NCBI RefSeq assembly: GCF_947507565.1
Contig: NC_089182.1
Location: 1,364,001 to 1,428,000, forward strand
DNA length: 64,000 bases
From: Oscarella lobularis
Lineage: Eukaryota; Porifera; Homoscleromorpha; Homosclerophorida; Oscarellidae
Reading direction: 5' to 3'
Shown here: positions 53,378 to 63,632 of the stretch, in pieces
How the letters are laid out: each line of letters opens with the position of its first letter
How positions within the stretch are numbered: position 1 is the stretch's first letter
Notes under the pieces: generated by a model
Told to the model about the DNA's origin: nothing
Seen by the model: only the letters and a program-made list of their open reading frames with translations
Databases searched by the model: none
Program-made: the position numbers and the translations under genes

Positions 53378-56055
53378 ATGGGGCGCAAGTCAAAGTTCAA
53401 GAGAGCTGGCTTTCGTGGGACCCAATGGCATTTGATGGATCGGTCCGCTACGAACACTCAAACCAACCCCGAAGCACCTCCCAGTTCCGGGAGTGAACAA
53501 GAGGCTATTTCGAACCCATCTGGCGCGGGAATATCGTCGCTGAAGCTCGCAGACGCTCCTACTTTGTGGCCTGGGAAAGGCCCATCGCATACGTCACAGG
53601 GTAGCGTCTTGACACGTTTCTCAAGCGCCGATCCACCGACTTACCGCCTAATTGACCTCTTGCAACTGAGTTCGGCACTAACGAGCTTCGCCGTTTGCAG
53701 TACGTGCCTGGAAGGCAAAATTGTCCTTTGTGAAGACGAGAAGGAGCACCGAGGATTCGTGTCCAAGATTGTTTTGAAGTGCAATAGCTGCTCGGCGGCG
53801 CACTCATTCGCCACGTCTCGCCTTCGCCCTGGGGTTCGGGGACAAAGCTACGACGTCAATCGGCGTATAACACTCGCCGCGATTGGATCAGGAACCAATC
53901 GAGCGAGCTTCGTTCGCTTCGCCGGTGTCATGAATATGCCTCCGCCTCCATTGTATGACAGTTGGAACATTCATATTGAAGCACTTTCGGAATCTATGGG
54001 GACAGTAATTCAATAAATATTTTCTTTTATTATACGAATACTAAACTCAACCGTTATTAGGTTTTTGAAGAGTCTGTTTGCCAAGCAGTGCAAAGACACC
54101 GGAATCGAGTAGGAGCAGGGGAAGACGACATCATCGACGTTGCTGTGTCATTTGACGGCACTTGGGCTCGACGAGGCTTCAGTTCTCTGTACGGTCTTCA
54201 GGCGGTTGTTCTCGACGGGTATGTAATCGACTTCAACATTTTTTCATCCTACTGCAGATCGTGCCAAAGAATGGAGGAATTGGGGTAAAATATAATTCAT
54301 CCACTTATCATTTTCATTGTGCAATAAAACCTTTTAGTATTGACAGAGAGAGTGCAGCATTCCGCGCCTGGATGGATTATCACTCACCCAAGTGCCGTCG
54401 AAATTACGAGGGTTCGGCTAAAGCTATGGAAAACAAGGGAGCAGTTGTTCTGTTTTCGAGGTCGATCGAAAAATATAAACTGAGGTAATTTATTACAATA
54501 ATTCTTACATACCTTTAACAAAAGTGCAGATATACGACGTTTATTGGAGACGGTGACTCCAGCTCATATGAGGCGGTGAAACGAATTTACGGAGAGGAGC
54601 ATCCAGTCCGGAAGCTTGATTGCTTTGGTCACGTGCATAAGAGGATGGGTGCTCATCTCCGTAAATTCGTTTCTGAAAACAAAAGGATAATTATGGATGA
54701 TGGAGGACGTGTCAATGGAGCTAATCGCCTCACGCACTTCATGATTGACCAGTAGGTGTAATAGATATTGCTCATAACAAGACTTCTAAGTTTCTTTAGC
54801 CTTAGTTCGAACTATGGCTACGCCATAAAGGCTAACGGCGGAGACGTCGAAAAAATGAGAAAGAGCGTGATAGCCTCTCTTTATCACAGTATAATGCCTT
54901 ATAACAAAAATAAGAAGGCGAGCAAAAAGAGAAAATAAATATAAATTTACTACATACCTTTTTCTTAGGTCAGTTTTCAAAAGCCGTCTCCAGGGCACGC
55001 ATTTGAGCACGGGCCTACTTGCTGCCCCCAAACGGAAGACGACCAGCACCAGTTTTGCCCCGAAGGGGAAAACTCGTGGTGTTGGTGGCGTCGAGCTCAA
55101 GCTGGCGCTACACCTGGGCCGCAAAAAAAAGCGCTGCCTCACGCCTTCTTCCACGAACTCAAGGCCATCTTTGACGTTCTTTCATCTCCAGCGCTGCTGG
55201 AAAGCTGCCGAGAAGGTCTAACCCAGAACGACGTAAGTTTGAAATAAAATATTTTATCAGTTTGTACTACATTTACCTGTAGAATGAGTCTTTCCACAAC
55301 ACCCTTTGGGGTTACGTTGACAAAGCAAAGTATAAAGGGCCTGCAATAATAACGGCAGCGGCAAGGCTTGCCGCTTGCCAATTCAATCACGGCTCAAAAG
55401 CTTTTGCTCGCGTACTGGAGGTCGCAAAGACGCCAGGTGGAAAGCATTCATTGTCAGCTTTCCAGAGCCTGGATGATGTTCGTATCCGAGCATCAAATAT
55501 GAAGAACACTAGCGAGTGGAAGAGAGCAAGGGCATCGAGGAAAAAGCGAAAAAAACAGAGGCGGGATCGGCAAGAGCGGCAAGAGGGGGCAACATACGCT
55601 CCTGGTGCCTTTGGTACTGTCGCTGAAGGAGCCGCCGATAACGTCCCCGGTCGTCGCACAGCTTCGCGTCGTGGTCAAGGTAAAGGGCGGGCAAGAGGAA
55701 GAGGCAGGCGCGGAAGGCAAGGCGAGAATGGCCACGTCAGTGATGACGAAGACGGAGGGAAGATTGGAGATCAAACTGAAGCACAGAGAGGACGGGAGAG
55801 AGGCAGAGGCAGGGGTAAAGGAAAAGGAAGGGGAAATGCTAAGCGGCCACTAAAAGGAAGATGGACCTCGAGGAAAAAAAGTAGGCATTTGTTGCGTGCG
55901 ATCACCGTTTTGTCTCATTCTTTCACTCCATAGGACGCGGTGCCGTTGAGACTGATCTAGACGACGAAACTACTAGTACGGAAGCGTCCGAGAGTGAAAG
56001 TGAGTCCAGCGATGAAGATTACGGTCCCGGCCCATCAACTGTAAGCCTTGTTTGA
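53378..56055 (+). CDS. Kolobok/Mutator-like-domain transposase, eight exons, one doubtful junction
   Basis: Exons: 53378-54004, 54061-54284, 54338-54484, 54530-54751, 54800-about 54890, 54969-55232, 55283-55880 and 55934-56055, with GT-AG ends at nearly all junctions. Exon 1 has TYRLIDLLQLSSALTSFAVC, CNSCSAAHSFATSR and YDVNRRITLAAIGSG, then FAGVMNMPPPP. Exon 2 has VAVSFDGTWARRGFSSLYGL (first Asp). Exons 3-4 have YKLR joined to YTTFIGDGDSSSYEAV (second Asp) and FGHVHKRMGAHLR. Exon 6 has HQFCPEGENSWCWWRRAQ. The C-terminus is Arg/Gly/Lys-rich and then acidic. The exon 5-6 join does not keep frame with GT-AG, so a lesion or an unusual splice site lies at 54880-54970. No other stop is seen. Confidence 0.75.
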
Positions 56056-56161
56056 CATTCTGGATAGCCCACTTCTTATCTAAGGTAATTGATAGAGCGT
56101 AGCTCCATCAACAAGAAGATCAAGTCGGATCAACGCCCAGCGCCATTCTTCACCGTCGAAC

Positions 56162-56383
56162 ATGGTAGAAGATACCGAAGCCGTCGAAAAGCAGGCAAAC
56201 AACCCGAACCCTCCAGCTGTCGTTCAACTAAATCCTTTCGGCGGCGGCGGCGGCGGCGGCGGCGAGAACGACGACGAATTGTTTGAAGCGCTATTTGGAG
56301 GCGACGAAAACGACCCCGATTTCGGTGGCTTTAGCATCTCTGAAGAGGATCTTTTGAACCCCGAATTCCAAGCGTTCGATTAG
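56162..56383 (+). CDS. Small acidic ORF with poly-Gly, inside the Kolobok-like element
   Basis: Seventy-three codons: MVEDTEAVEKQANNPNPPAV, a Gly run from a GGC repeat (56240-56262), and the acidic end DPDFGGFSISEEDLLNPEFQ. It follows the transposase by about 110 bp on the same strand. It could be a separate small protein or a last exon reached by alternative splicing. No family is recognised. Confidence 0.4.
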   Translation: MVEDTEAVEKQANNPNPPAVVQLNPFGGGGGGGGENDDELFEALFGGDENDPDFGGFSISEEDLLNPEFQAFD

Positions 56384-57296
56384 GAGGTCCCCGTGTAATC
56401 GATCTGTTTGCGTTTTGTTGCGCGTAGTCTTGCATTCCTGACTAATGAAGTTCACACGTCATGGCTCCCAACTCCGCGACTTGACGCCTTCGCCACGGCT
56501 TGCTCCTTTCCCAGTTGTACTGCTCAACGGCCTTCCACAAAAAGAAATCAAACCGATTAGGCACGAAAACGCATTCCCTAAGATAGACGAAAGCGACAGA
56601 AGATTTCGCGACCAACATCGATGGCGTAGGCCGATTTTCGTGAAACGGTGCTCGATTAGCCGATTCGGGACTCTCGCTAGAGCTACGGTAGTCTCTAAAA
56701 CGCATCGGAAACGGGGTAAATGGTCAATACGCATCTTGCGTTGACTCATTTTGGATCTCGAAGATGGACGAAAAAGCGACGTACTCGCCCCTCAACTTTG
56801 GGAGCCATTATGTAGAGAAGTCCAAAATGGCCGACATCGCGGTAATCGGTGGCTATTTTTCCTTCGGTTTGCCCTACAACGATGCCATTCTCTCCTAGAA
56901 GATAGAAGACACTGCATTGATATCAACATGTTGCTTCGACTAAAGAATCGGGCCAAGGAAAGCCAAATCAAGAATTTCGAATCCTCCGACGAAACGGAAC
57001 AGTCAAAAGTTGGTCGTAAAATTCTTTTGAGCAATAGCTCTTTAGGAACTATCACTGGAAAGACCATTTTCGAAGCGATTGCAGATGTACGACGAACAGG
57101 TACGCTAGATTTCGGTCATACTCATATCTAACGGTCGTTTTTGAATTTTTTTGTTCGAATTTGGCTGGTTTCTTTGGAAATCGGTAAGATGCAAGAAGGT
57201 GAGGACGGTCTAAGGTGCACCGTAAGCAATGCATGATAGTCCAAAAACTTTATTTCATATGTTTTTAAAAGGGGGCGGAATATTCATAATGCCACC
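56384..57296. other. 3' part of the Kolobok-like element without a recognised gene
   Basis: ORF 56751-57131 (plus) and the opposing ORFs show no motif. This is probably untranslated and subterminal transposon sequence. Confidence 0.35.
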
Positions 57297-57310
57297 TTAA
57301 ATCATCTTTC

Positions 57311-57590
57311 GTCGGAAGCTGTCGACAATAAGGATCTATCACGTCTCCGTTCGTGCCAAGGAAAGCATGCCGGTCGTTGGCTGGAGGCTGTGCCCACCTC
57401 AAGGATGCTTGCGCTGAAACCTTGCGAGTTTCGCTTAGCAGTGTTCTTGAGGCTGGGCCAGCCTCTTCCTTTTCCGGCATGCATTACGACTTGCAAATGT
57501 GGAAATCCGATTGATCAAAATGGTTACCACCTTGTCACGTGCAAGCATGGCAGCGGTCCCACATGGGCACACAAAGGTCGTGACGAGTAG
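57311..57590 (+). pseudogene. RLE-type LINE fragment, copy 3 (zinc-knuckle region only)
   Basis: The frame from 57311 reads VDNKDLSRLRSCQGKHAGRW, LEAVPTSRMLALKPCEFRLA, then CKCGNPIDQNGYHLVTCKHG and GPTWAHKG before TAG. It lines up with the region before the nuclease core in copy 1 (RRDKARLRSCSGAESGLWLD) and with the knuckle of copy 2. It directly follows the right TTAA of the Kolobok-like element. RT and nuclease parts are absent. Confidence 0.65.
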
Positions 57591-57620
57591 CCGGTGATCT
57601 CTAAGCATGTTTTCGGACCG

Positions 57621-58200
57621 TCAACGACTTCTTTCTTCCCATACCTGCGAAATTCCAAACCGCCAATTATTCCAGGATTTTGCGACGCACAACGAACTTA
57701 AGCGTGTGGTCATATCCCACCTTTCTTGATGATGCCCTGAACAGAATTTGAACCGCGGTTGCATGAACCGTTTCGTCTGTTTACCTTGGCGCTCGTGGTG
57801 CACATTTTTGGTAATATTAAGTTTGTCGTAGGACAAAATCCTTGGACAGAATGGTTGTCGTTCCGGGACTACATTCTTGCTAGGCACTGTTCTGAGATAG
57901 TCCCACGAGGCGGTGTAGGACATGCACAGCCCCAAGGTGTTCATAGCCGCCAATACCTAAATAACATATGAAAAGAAGTCTAATGCACAAAAACAAGTAT
58001 TTGAAATACTTGTTTAGGAGCAGCGTGACTAATGAGAAATAACGATGTAAGCTGTGGAAAAGCTTTTGCTGCTTTCATTCTTGATCTTTGCTTCATCATC
58101 AGGGATACAACGTTCAGAACAAAATCGTCAGGCGCCTTCTTGTTCCTGCAGCCCATGACACTTCCCATCACCCTCCACAAATTCGGAGCCATGGCTCACA
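57621..58200 (-). pseudogene. DUF6589-like transposon-associated protein, fragments
   Basis: Upstream fragment (58192-57980): MAPNLWRVMGSVMGCRNKKA and VVSLMMKQRSRMKAAKAFPQ. Downstream fragment (57953-57621): AAMNTLGLCMSYTASWDYLR, CPRILSYDKLNITKNVHHER and a tail. A leader with L-P-N-L-W, an S-L-M-M-K-Q-R-S segment, the LNxLGLCxSY segment and a D-N/K-L-N-I box is the pattern of the DUF6589 family that is abundant in cnidarian and sponge genomes. Family assignment is from memory. The frame is broken between the two pieces. Confidence 0.45.
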
Positions 58201-59297
58201 TAGCGCGGCACTGCTCAGTGACATCCACATCTAAATAGCCCTCGTCAGAAGAGACGAGATTCTGCATCTCGACCGATAGGCAACGGTGCACAGCCTCCCA
58301 ATCTATTGACGAAGTAGCTTGGGTTGAGGCTGTGAGGAAAGAATGAATTAACATTTGCATGTCACCCGAGAAAGGTCACATAAAATACATTCAAATTCGC
58401 GTTTCAAATTTTATTTTCCTTCGAATTCCTGTGTAGGTCCATCCAATGCTGCGCTTGGTCCTGCTGATGTGAGGGAATGCCCTTTTCGTCACTCGTCCCA
58501 TCTCCGTGGAACTTAAATCGACATTAGCGTATATTCGTAAATCGTTGTGAACATCCGCCACAGAAACATAATGAGCACTACTCTCAACTTATTGTTCTCT
58601 CAGCCTACATGTCACCAAAAAAAGCAGACCATGCAAATTGTGCGAAAATCTGCAAATCTGCCTACCAGGCAACGCGATCTTCGTAAAAACCAGGTTCCAT
58701 GGTTGGTCGAGTGCGTTAGCGAAGAGAAGCACGAGAGCCAAGTCCCTGCACGAGAGCCATGGTCCTGCACGAGACCTAAGCACGAGTGCACGAGAGCGAT
58801 ACTACCTTGGTGTTAAGACAAGTATTTAAAGAAGCACATGACTGACCGCTGCCCCCAAAGGGGGTCCCACGTGACCTTTTCGCACCTTAGAAGTACCAGG
58901 CCCTTCTCCCCTCCCGTGTTTATACGGGAGATCAGGGAGAAGGGCCTGGCTACGCGAGGCTCCTGTTACATTAGGCCCTCCGGTAATAAGTGGCTTTCCG
59001 GATACGATAACCAGGATGTAGTCATTTTGGAGGAATTTGCCAGCTGCTTTACCGATCAACCTTTCTGCAGCTATGCCACGCCTACGGCTTTCAAGTTGAT
59101 TTCAAAGGAGGTTTCGCCCACTTTGACTCCCCTTACATCATCATTTTATCAAATGTTGCTTCGCATTTCCGTTTTCTTTTCCTTTTTCTTGTTAAAATCA
59201 AGCGGAGTCGAGTAGGTTCTATCAGGGATACTAGATAATAGGGATAAGAAACGCACGCACTGTAGTACATTGTATGCGTGTCTCGGTCACGTGTGGT
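58201..59297. other. No recognised gene; strong hairpin at 58896-58949
   Basis: ORFs 58547-58829 and 58838-59215 (plus) have no motif. GCACGAGAGCC units are repeated around 58725-58795. The hairpin is listed separately. Confidence 0.3.
58896..58949. repeat. Two-step perfect hairpin
   Basis: CCAGGCCCTTCTCCC (58896-58910) pairs with GGGAGAAGGGCCTGG (58935-58949), and the adjoining CTCCCGT (58911-58917) pairs with ACGGGAG (58924-58930) around a 6-base loop. A 4-base bulge lies on one side. Confidence 0.92.
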
Positions 59298-59918
59298 AAT
59301 GTCCCGTCATAGTGGCTCTGTCCCGATGAGTTCCTGCGCGACTGAGATACTTCGAAGCCTCGAAAACGATCCTCTTTTCTTGCGAAGGTCTGAAAGAATT
59401 CTTCTGTGCTCAGAACAAATTCGAACTGCGGGAGAAAAGATCGTTCGAGCCGAAATTCGTCTTCAGCGCAATCGATTCAATGAAAAAATGCTTCAAGCGG
59501 TTACGAAAATATGCCTGGCAGCCGCTTCAAGCTCAAAAGCCAAACTAACTAATTGCGACAAGCTTTGGAAGGATTTCCACGAGTGCCGGGTGACCTTCAT
59601 GAAGACCCACATATTCAACAACTGGTTTCCAAAACGCTGATGGCTACCGTTATGTCAGCCGTTGAAGGACAGTTAGAGTTGTCGTCTGCTGCGGCTCAAT
59701 TTGTCTCGAGGCTCACCGACGAGGGAGAAAATATTATTCGATACGCCGCCGGCTATGTTCCATTCGCCTTATTAAAAAAGCATAAAAAATCCTTCGGCAA
59801 AAAGCGCCGTTTTACCGAGTGTCTCAGTCGATTGGCGGTGGGAGGAGCTAGTGATTCTTCATTTCTAGAATACGGCAAACAATTGGATAAAATATGTAAA
59901 CAGAGGCGGTCTTTTTGA
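59298..59918 (+). pseudogene. Uncharacterised multicopy metazoan family, copy B (RYAAG-VP family)
   Basis: ATG at 59298 starts MSRHSGSVPMSSCATEILRS. The first frame runs to 59640, and a second frame continues DPHIQQLVSKTLMATVMSAV, then LTDEGENIIRYAAGYVPFAL and LKKHKKS, ending at 59918. It shares the core and the order of segments with copy A (37061-38116). The C-terminal half present in copy A (LWVTLRGFS...) is missing, cut off where the gag-like gene ends at 59921. One frameshift near 59560. Confidence 0.5.
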
Positions 59919-59920
59919 AC

Positions 59921-60469
59921 TCAACGACGACGCGGCGTTATCTCTCGTTTGGACAATAGCTTTTTCCGTAGAGCGGCGTCCCGTAGACCGGCGATGAGAT
60001 GTCCGCAAACCACCTTGTTGGTTTCATCTCCGAAATTGCATGTCTTCGCGAGCTTGGTGATGGCTGTGATGTGGGCGACCATTTGATCATTTTCCTTTTG
60101 CATTCGTGTAGAGAACTTGTATTGTTCGTGTGTCTCGTTCATTTGCGGCACGAGCCTCTGCTCGAATTTCTCGAAGATCTTATCTATGACGTATTGGTCT
60201 TCTTCATTTTCCCATTGGAATGCGTCGAGGACATCGAGCCCATCGTCTCCGACGACTGTTCTTAGCATTCCGGAGCGTCTCTTGTGTGATTTTTTCTCCG
60301 AGAGTCCGGTTGCGTCTTCATATTTCCTCCAGCTACGGGCAAATTTCTTCCAGTTTTCCCCGTTGTGCTCTGGGTCTGAGAGATCCAGAGCTGCTGGTTT
60401 CTTAGCAGAATAGGACGAGCGAGCTTCAGCCGCTGCAGCGACTGGCGCGACATCTCCGTTTTCTGCCAT
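59921..60469 (-). pseudogene. LTR-retrotransposon gag fragment (Ty3-like)
   Basis: ATG at 60469 starts an open 182-codon frame: WKKFARSWRKYEDATGLSEK, RRSGMLRTVVGDDGLDVLDA, IFEKFEQRLVPQMNETHEQY, KFSTRMQKENDQMVAHITAI and CNFGDETNKVVCGHLIAGLR, ending LLSKREITPRRR. This is the capsid-domain pattern of Ty3-type gag (x-F-E-x-x-x-x-P-x-x-N-x-x-x-x-x-x-F and G-I/L-R-D). The zinc knuckle, pol and LTRs are not seen. It abuts copy B of the RYAAG-VP family, so a breakpoint lies at 59919. Confidence 0.7.
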
Positions 60470-61077
60470 TGCGATTGTGAAATACAGTTAGACTCCTGAC
60501 ATCATGTAACGCGGATAGGCCCAAGTTGAGGCTGTGGTCGTGTTCTACCACTTGCTCTCGTTACAGACACAGAGTACAACAACTACCTCAACTGAGCTCG
60601 TGCACTGCGTGCAGGTGTACATATACTATCTATGATAGTTGATATCAACGTTCATCACACCTGGGACCATAGATCTATGCTGAGACTTACGTGCATATTG
60701 TTCCCGTACGTATAATTTTCCGGATGTATTTACAAGAGCACGTTGTCTTTCAAACGTTCCTCATGGCTTCTTGTGGTTAGCGATGGTGTTCCCACCACGA
60801 ACTTTGCACCAATAGACCCTATTTGCTTTAACTGCGCATGTCAGCGGCAGCCATTTTAGGTGGGGATCAGAGTCTAACGGGTGTGGTCACGAGACCGAAT
60901 TGTGGGTCAGCGAAAGCTTTTCAATGGCCATTCTCCTTTTGATCGAGCTTCTCATAGAAGGCTTTGAATGCGTCAGCGATCGACTGTGGCTTCAAGAAAG
61001 AAAGAAATCGGGCGATGAGGACTCCTTCTTCGAGAGGCTTTTTTCCTGCATCGCAGAATCACGTAGGGCTTTATTTG
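60470..61077. other. No recognised gene
   Basis: This could include the leader or LTR of the gag fragment, but no LTR pair was found. ORF 60900-61100 (plus) is unrecognised. Confidence 0.3.
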
Positions 61078-61687
61078 TAGATGCATTCGATAATAAATAA
61101 ACAGATCTTTAATAGAATATAGCTTGCGTTTGATCGGAAACCTTCGTTTCGATGTGCTGGCATGTCCTTAGCGCAAGTTTTCGGCCACATTCCACGCAAT
61201 GTCTGAGGAGCTGTTTGCATCTTACAACCGCAAACAACAATTCAGAGGTGGAAAAACATGCTGCGTACCCCTGTGCTTCAACAATACTCGCGAGGACGCC
61301 GAAAAGGAATTAAAATTTTACACTTTCCCGAAAGACGACGGCAAACGGAGAGCTTGGACGCTAGAACACTCTGTGATGCTTTGCTGGCTTCCACGTTATT
61401 GGACGACGTAATGCTTGCGTTCGGAGTTCTCTTTTGGCAAAGTGTAAAATTTTAGTTCCTTTTCGGCGTCCTCGCGAGTATTGTTGAAACACAGGGGTAC
61501 TCAGCATGCTTTGCCGCCTCTGAATTTTCGTTTGCGGCCGTAAGATGCAAACAGCTCCTCAGATATTGCGTGGAATGTGGCGGAAAACTTGCGCTAAGGA
61601 CATGCCAGCACATCAAAATGAAGGTTTAGGATCAAACGCAAGATATATTCTATTAAAGAACTGTTTATGTACTATCGAATGCATCTA
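61078..61687. repeat. Large inverted repeat (about 253-bp arms) carrying a THAP domain in each arm
   Basis: The left arm (61078 to about 61330) and right arm (about 61434-61687) are reverse complements with roughly 90% identity by eye, separated by about 100 bp. The arms begin TAGATGCATTCGATA and end in AAATTTTACACTTT. The THAP ORF inside is intact to the arm end on the left; on the right the start is ATA and a TGA replaces a Cys codon. Confidence 0.88.
61199..61411 (+). pseudogene. THAP zinc-finger fragment (left arm of the inverted repeat)
   Basis: ATG 61199 starts MSEELFASYNRKQQFRGGKT, then CCVPLCFNNTREDAEKELKF and YTFPKDDGKRRAWTLEH. The C-x3-C pair, the F-Y-x-F-P segment and the following W match the first half of a THAP domain. 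The second half (C-x2-H and AVPTIF box) is missing because homology ends at the arm end. In the right arm (about 61560-61434, minus) the same reading has lost its start codon and carries a stop inside the first zinc-ligand group. Confidence 0.7.
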
Positions 61688-61739
61688 TACTTATAAGCGC
61701 GACAGCCATCTTGAGTGGGCGCGGCTCTCGAGCGTTTGT

Positions 61740-62010
61740 CACAATGGGCTTCGTCGTCGCTCTCTCGACGCGTTCGCGACGACGCGGAAAGCTCTTTCCC
61801 GTCGTGACCGCTTCGCGTGATAGGGTTTTCGGCCGCCGGCGTCCCCTTAGAGGGTACGTGACGTTCTTGCCATACGCTTCGTCGTCGCTCTCTTGACGCA
61901 CTCGCGGAAAAGCTCTTTCCCGTCCTTCCGCTTCGCGTGATCGGGTTTTCGCCCGACGGCGTCCCCTTCGAGGGTACATGACCCTTCGAGGGTACATGAC
62001 GTTCTTGACG
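61740..62010 (-). repeat. Tandem duplication of about 120 bp
   Basis: GAAAGCTCTTTCCCGTC, CGCTTCGCGTGAT, GGGTTTTCG and GGCGTCCCCTT occur in the same order at about 61790-61860 and 61908-61975, preceded by CTTCGTCGTCGCTCTC in both. A 17-bp piece, CCTTCGAGGGTACATGA, is repeated again (61967-61998). In the minus reading the copies give a 40-residue repeat (RHVPSKGTP, ENPITRSG), which I take as non-functional. Confidence 0.8.
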
Positions 62011-62029
62011 TCGTATCCGGGCCACTGCC

Positions 62030-62298
62030 GTCAGTATAGTTTAGTAAGACTTTTATTCCCGAGCTTATTCTCCAAATTCATGTGCTTATTCTCCAAAGCA
62101 TTCCCAATCCGACACGAGCATGCAAATATTATTTCAACGAAAAAACATCCCCTAATCGTTATTTGCTGCGACATCAAGCATGCAAATAAAAGTCATCCCC
62201 AAATCGTTATTTGCCGCGACACAAGCAGGCAAATGTTTCCCCCACGAAATCATCTTCAACTCAAAACGCAACTGAAAACGCAAATATCTCTTCTCTTC
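62030..62298 (+). repeat. Short direct repeats downstream of the OB-fold ORF
   Basis: CATCCCYAAATCGTTATTTGC-type blocks and GCATGCAAATA or GCAGGCAAATG blocks alternate three times (62117-62240), before the end of the OB-fold ORF. They may be terminal or regulatory sequence of a mobile element. Confidence 0.6.
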
Positions 62299-63474
62299 TT
62301 ACTGACCCCTGGAAACCGACTGAAGAACACCGTCCATTTCAACGGCGCTAAATCGGGCAGCTTTCAGCAATTTCCTCTCCGTCACATCATCTCCGCGAAG
62401 ACGAGCTATTTCTTCGACGACTGCACCGAATGCACGAACGGTGCGTTGTTGGCCGTCACCGTCGAGAATGAGCATCTTCACCGACAGACTTCTGCTACCA
62501 TCAATCATCTGCAACATAAGGCAGCTATCGCATTTGCCGAAGTCGGCATCTTCTTTGATAACGGATCCACTGCAATACAAGCACTTGGTGACTTTCTTGA
62601 AATCAAGAACACCAACTACTTGAGCATTCTTCAGAATCACTTTCTCCTCATCCAGACTTTCAATAGAAACGACGTCGCCAATATCATCAATATTTTCAAT
62701 AGAGCAGCGATCCCGACAGGTTGACAAATGCTTCTTATTCATAAAGCTTCTGACCATTACGCCGGAAAATCGATAACTCTTCATTTCTTCAACAGAACCA
62801 ACCTCCGCCTCCCACAAGGACATCTTCAGACAAGCATCTTCATCAGCAATTACAACATTCTGCAACTTTCGCCCTTCCGATATACTTTTTGCTGCGTCGA
62901 CTCGAATGACCTTTCCCTCCACCGTCACACGAGAATTGATCGGAAGGTCGACGACATTGCGCAATAGCATCAACGGAACCTCGCCACTTTCTCCTCCGCC
63001 ACTCTGACTCCCTTTTGCCTCTTTATCAGTAACTTTGAACTTCTTTGGCGACGACACGACTTCAGTGTCATCGGAGAGCAACAGTTCCATGTCTTTTGAA
63101 AACGATGAAAACTGCACTTTGCAGTGACTCAGACTCAACGAAGACCCGCCCTCCATCTTCTCTGCAAGCTTTCTTCTCACCGTGGGCGTAAATCCGACCA
63201 TTCGAACAGACTTCTTGCCGTCGTCCAGCCATCCTTCGAAGTATTCACGACGTTTCTTTCCCTCTCGACTCTTCCCTTCCTTCATTGGCGACAATTCCGT
63301 CACCACTCCTTCAACTTTTGCGTTCGGGCTACCGCTGATCGCTTCGAGATCGCGAAACTCATCCAACTTGCCACGCTTGCGAGACGACATTGTAGGTAAA
63401 ATCCGGGTAACAGACGCGACCTCTATGACGTCGACCCCACCATAGACGCATGCGTCGTTTCTATTCACGCCCAA
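62299..63474 (-). CDS. OB-fold/zinc-ribbon protein, RPA-like, possibly transposon-borne
   Basis: An open frame of 391 codons. Met29 (63390, MSSRKRGKLDEFRD) is the likelier start. Residues 50-135 look like a first OB fold (VEGVVTELSPMK; SVRMVGFTPTVRRKL). Residues 165-255 look like a second one (DLPINSRVTVEGKVIRVD; NVVIADEDACLKMSLWEAEV; SYRFSGVMVRSFMNKKHLST). Then comes a zinc ribbon C298-x2-C301-x13-C315-x2-C318 and a C-terminal beta-rich part. This is the layout of RPA70-type single-strand DNA binders. Such stand-alone proteins occur in animals in repeat-rich loci and in Helitrons, but no Rep/helicase is inside the window. The ORF is intact. Confidence 0.65.
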   Translation of the reverse strand: MGVNRNDACVYGGVDVIEVASVTRILPTMSSRKRGKLDEFRDLEAISGSPNAKVEGVVTELSPMKEGKSREGKKRREYFEGWLDDGKKSVRMVGFTPTVRRKLAEKMEGGSSLSLSHCKVQFSSFSKDMELLLSDDTEVVSSPKKFKVTDKEAKGSQSGGGESGEVPLMLLRNVVDLPINSRVTVEGKVIRVDAAKSISEGRKLQNVVIADEDACLKMSLWEAEVGSVEEMKSYRFSGVMVRSFMNKKHLSTCRDRCSIENIDDIGDVVSIESLDEEKVILKNAQVVGVLDFKKVTKCLYCSGSVIKEDADFGKCDSCLMLQMIDGSRSLSVKMLILDGDGQQRTVRAFGAVVEEIARLRGDDVTERKLLKAARFSAVEMDGVLQSVSRGQ

Positions 63475-63632
63475 AAGGCTTTAGTGAGCTAAATTACGCC
63501 TAGCGAGAGAGAAAATAACACTACTCAAACCCCGTCGTTGTCTGTTTAGTCAAAAAGTTCAGAATTTGGCGTTTTTCTGTATCCGGGACCGTTACCGACA
63601 AACGTACGGGTTCTCGCAAAGCGTTTTCGAAT

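Larger units (their letters stand above)
53009..57296 (+). mobile_element. Kolobok-like DNA transposon with TTAA target duplication
   Basis: The element starts GGTGGTACTATGGGTAACGC (53009) and ends with the inverse of GGTGGCATTATGAATATTCC (57296). The first 12 bp match at 10 of 12. Both ends are flanked by TTAA (53005-53008, 57297-57300). TTAA duplication and a GG start are Kolobok features. The main gene is a Mutator-like-domain transposase (53378-56055). The element is 4288 bp. Confidence 0.8.

Noticed and set aside
55493-55774. Minus-strand ORFs rich in Ser, Pro and Leu
   Set aside because: Antisense of the Arg/Gly/Lys-rich C-terminal exon of the Kolobok-like transposase.
61665-62025. Repeat-containing minus-strand ORF of 117 codons as a secreted or structural protein
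   Set aside because: It arises from a non-coding tandem duplication; no signal peptide, and the composition follows the CpG-rich repeat.
62441-63445. Plus-strand ORFs including one of 248 codons starting at 61978
   Set aside because: Antisense to the OB-fold ORF, whose zinc ligands and OB motifs support the minus strand.
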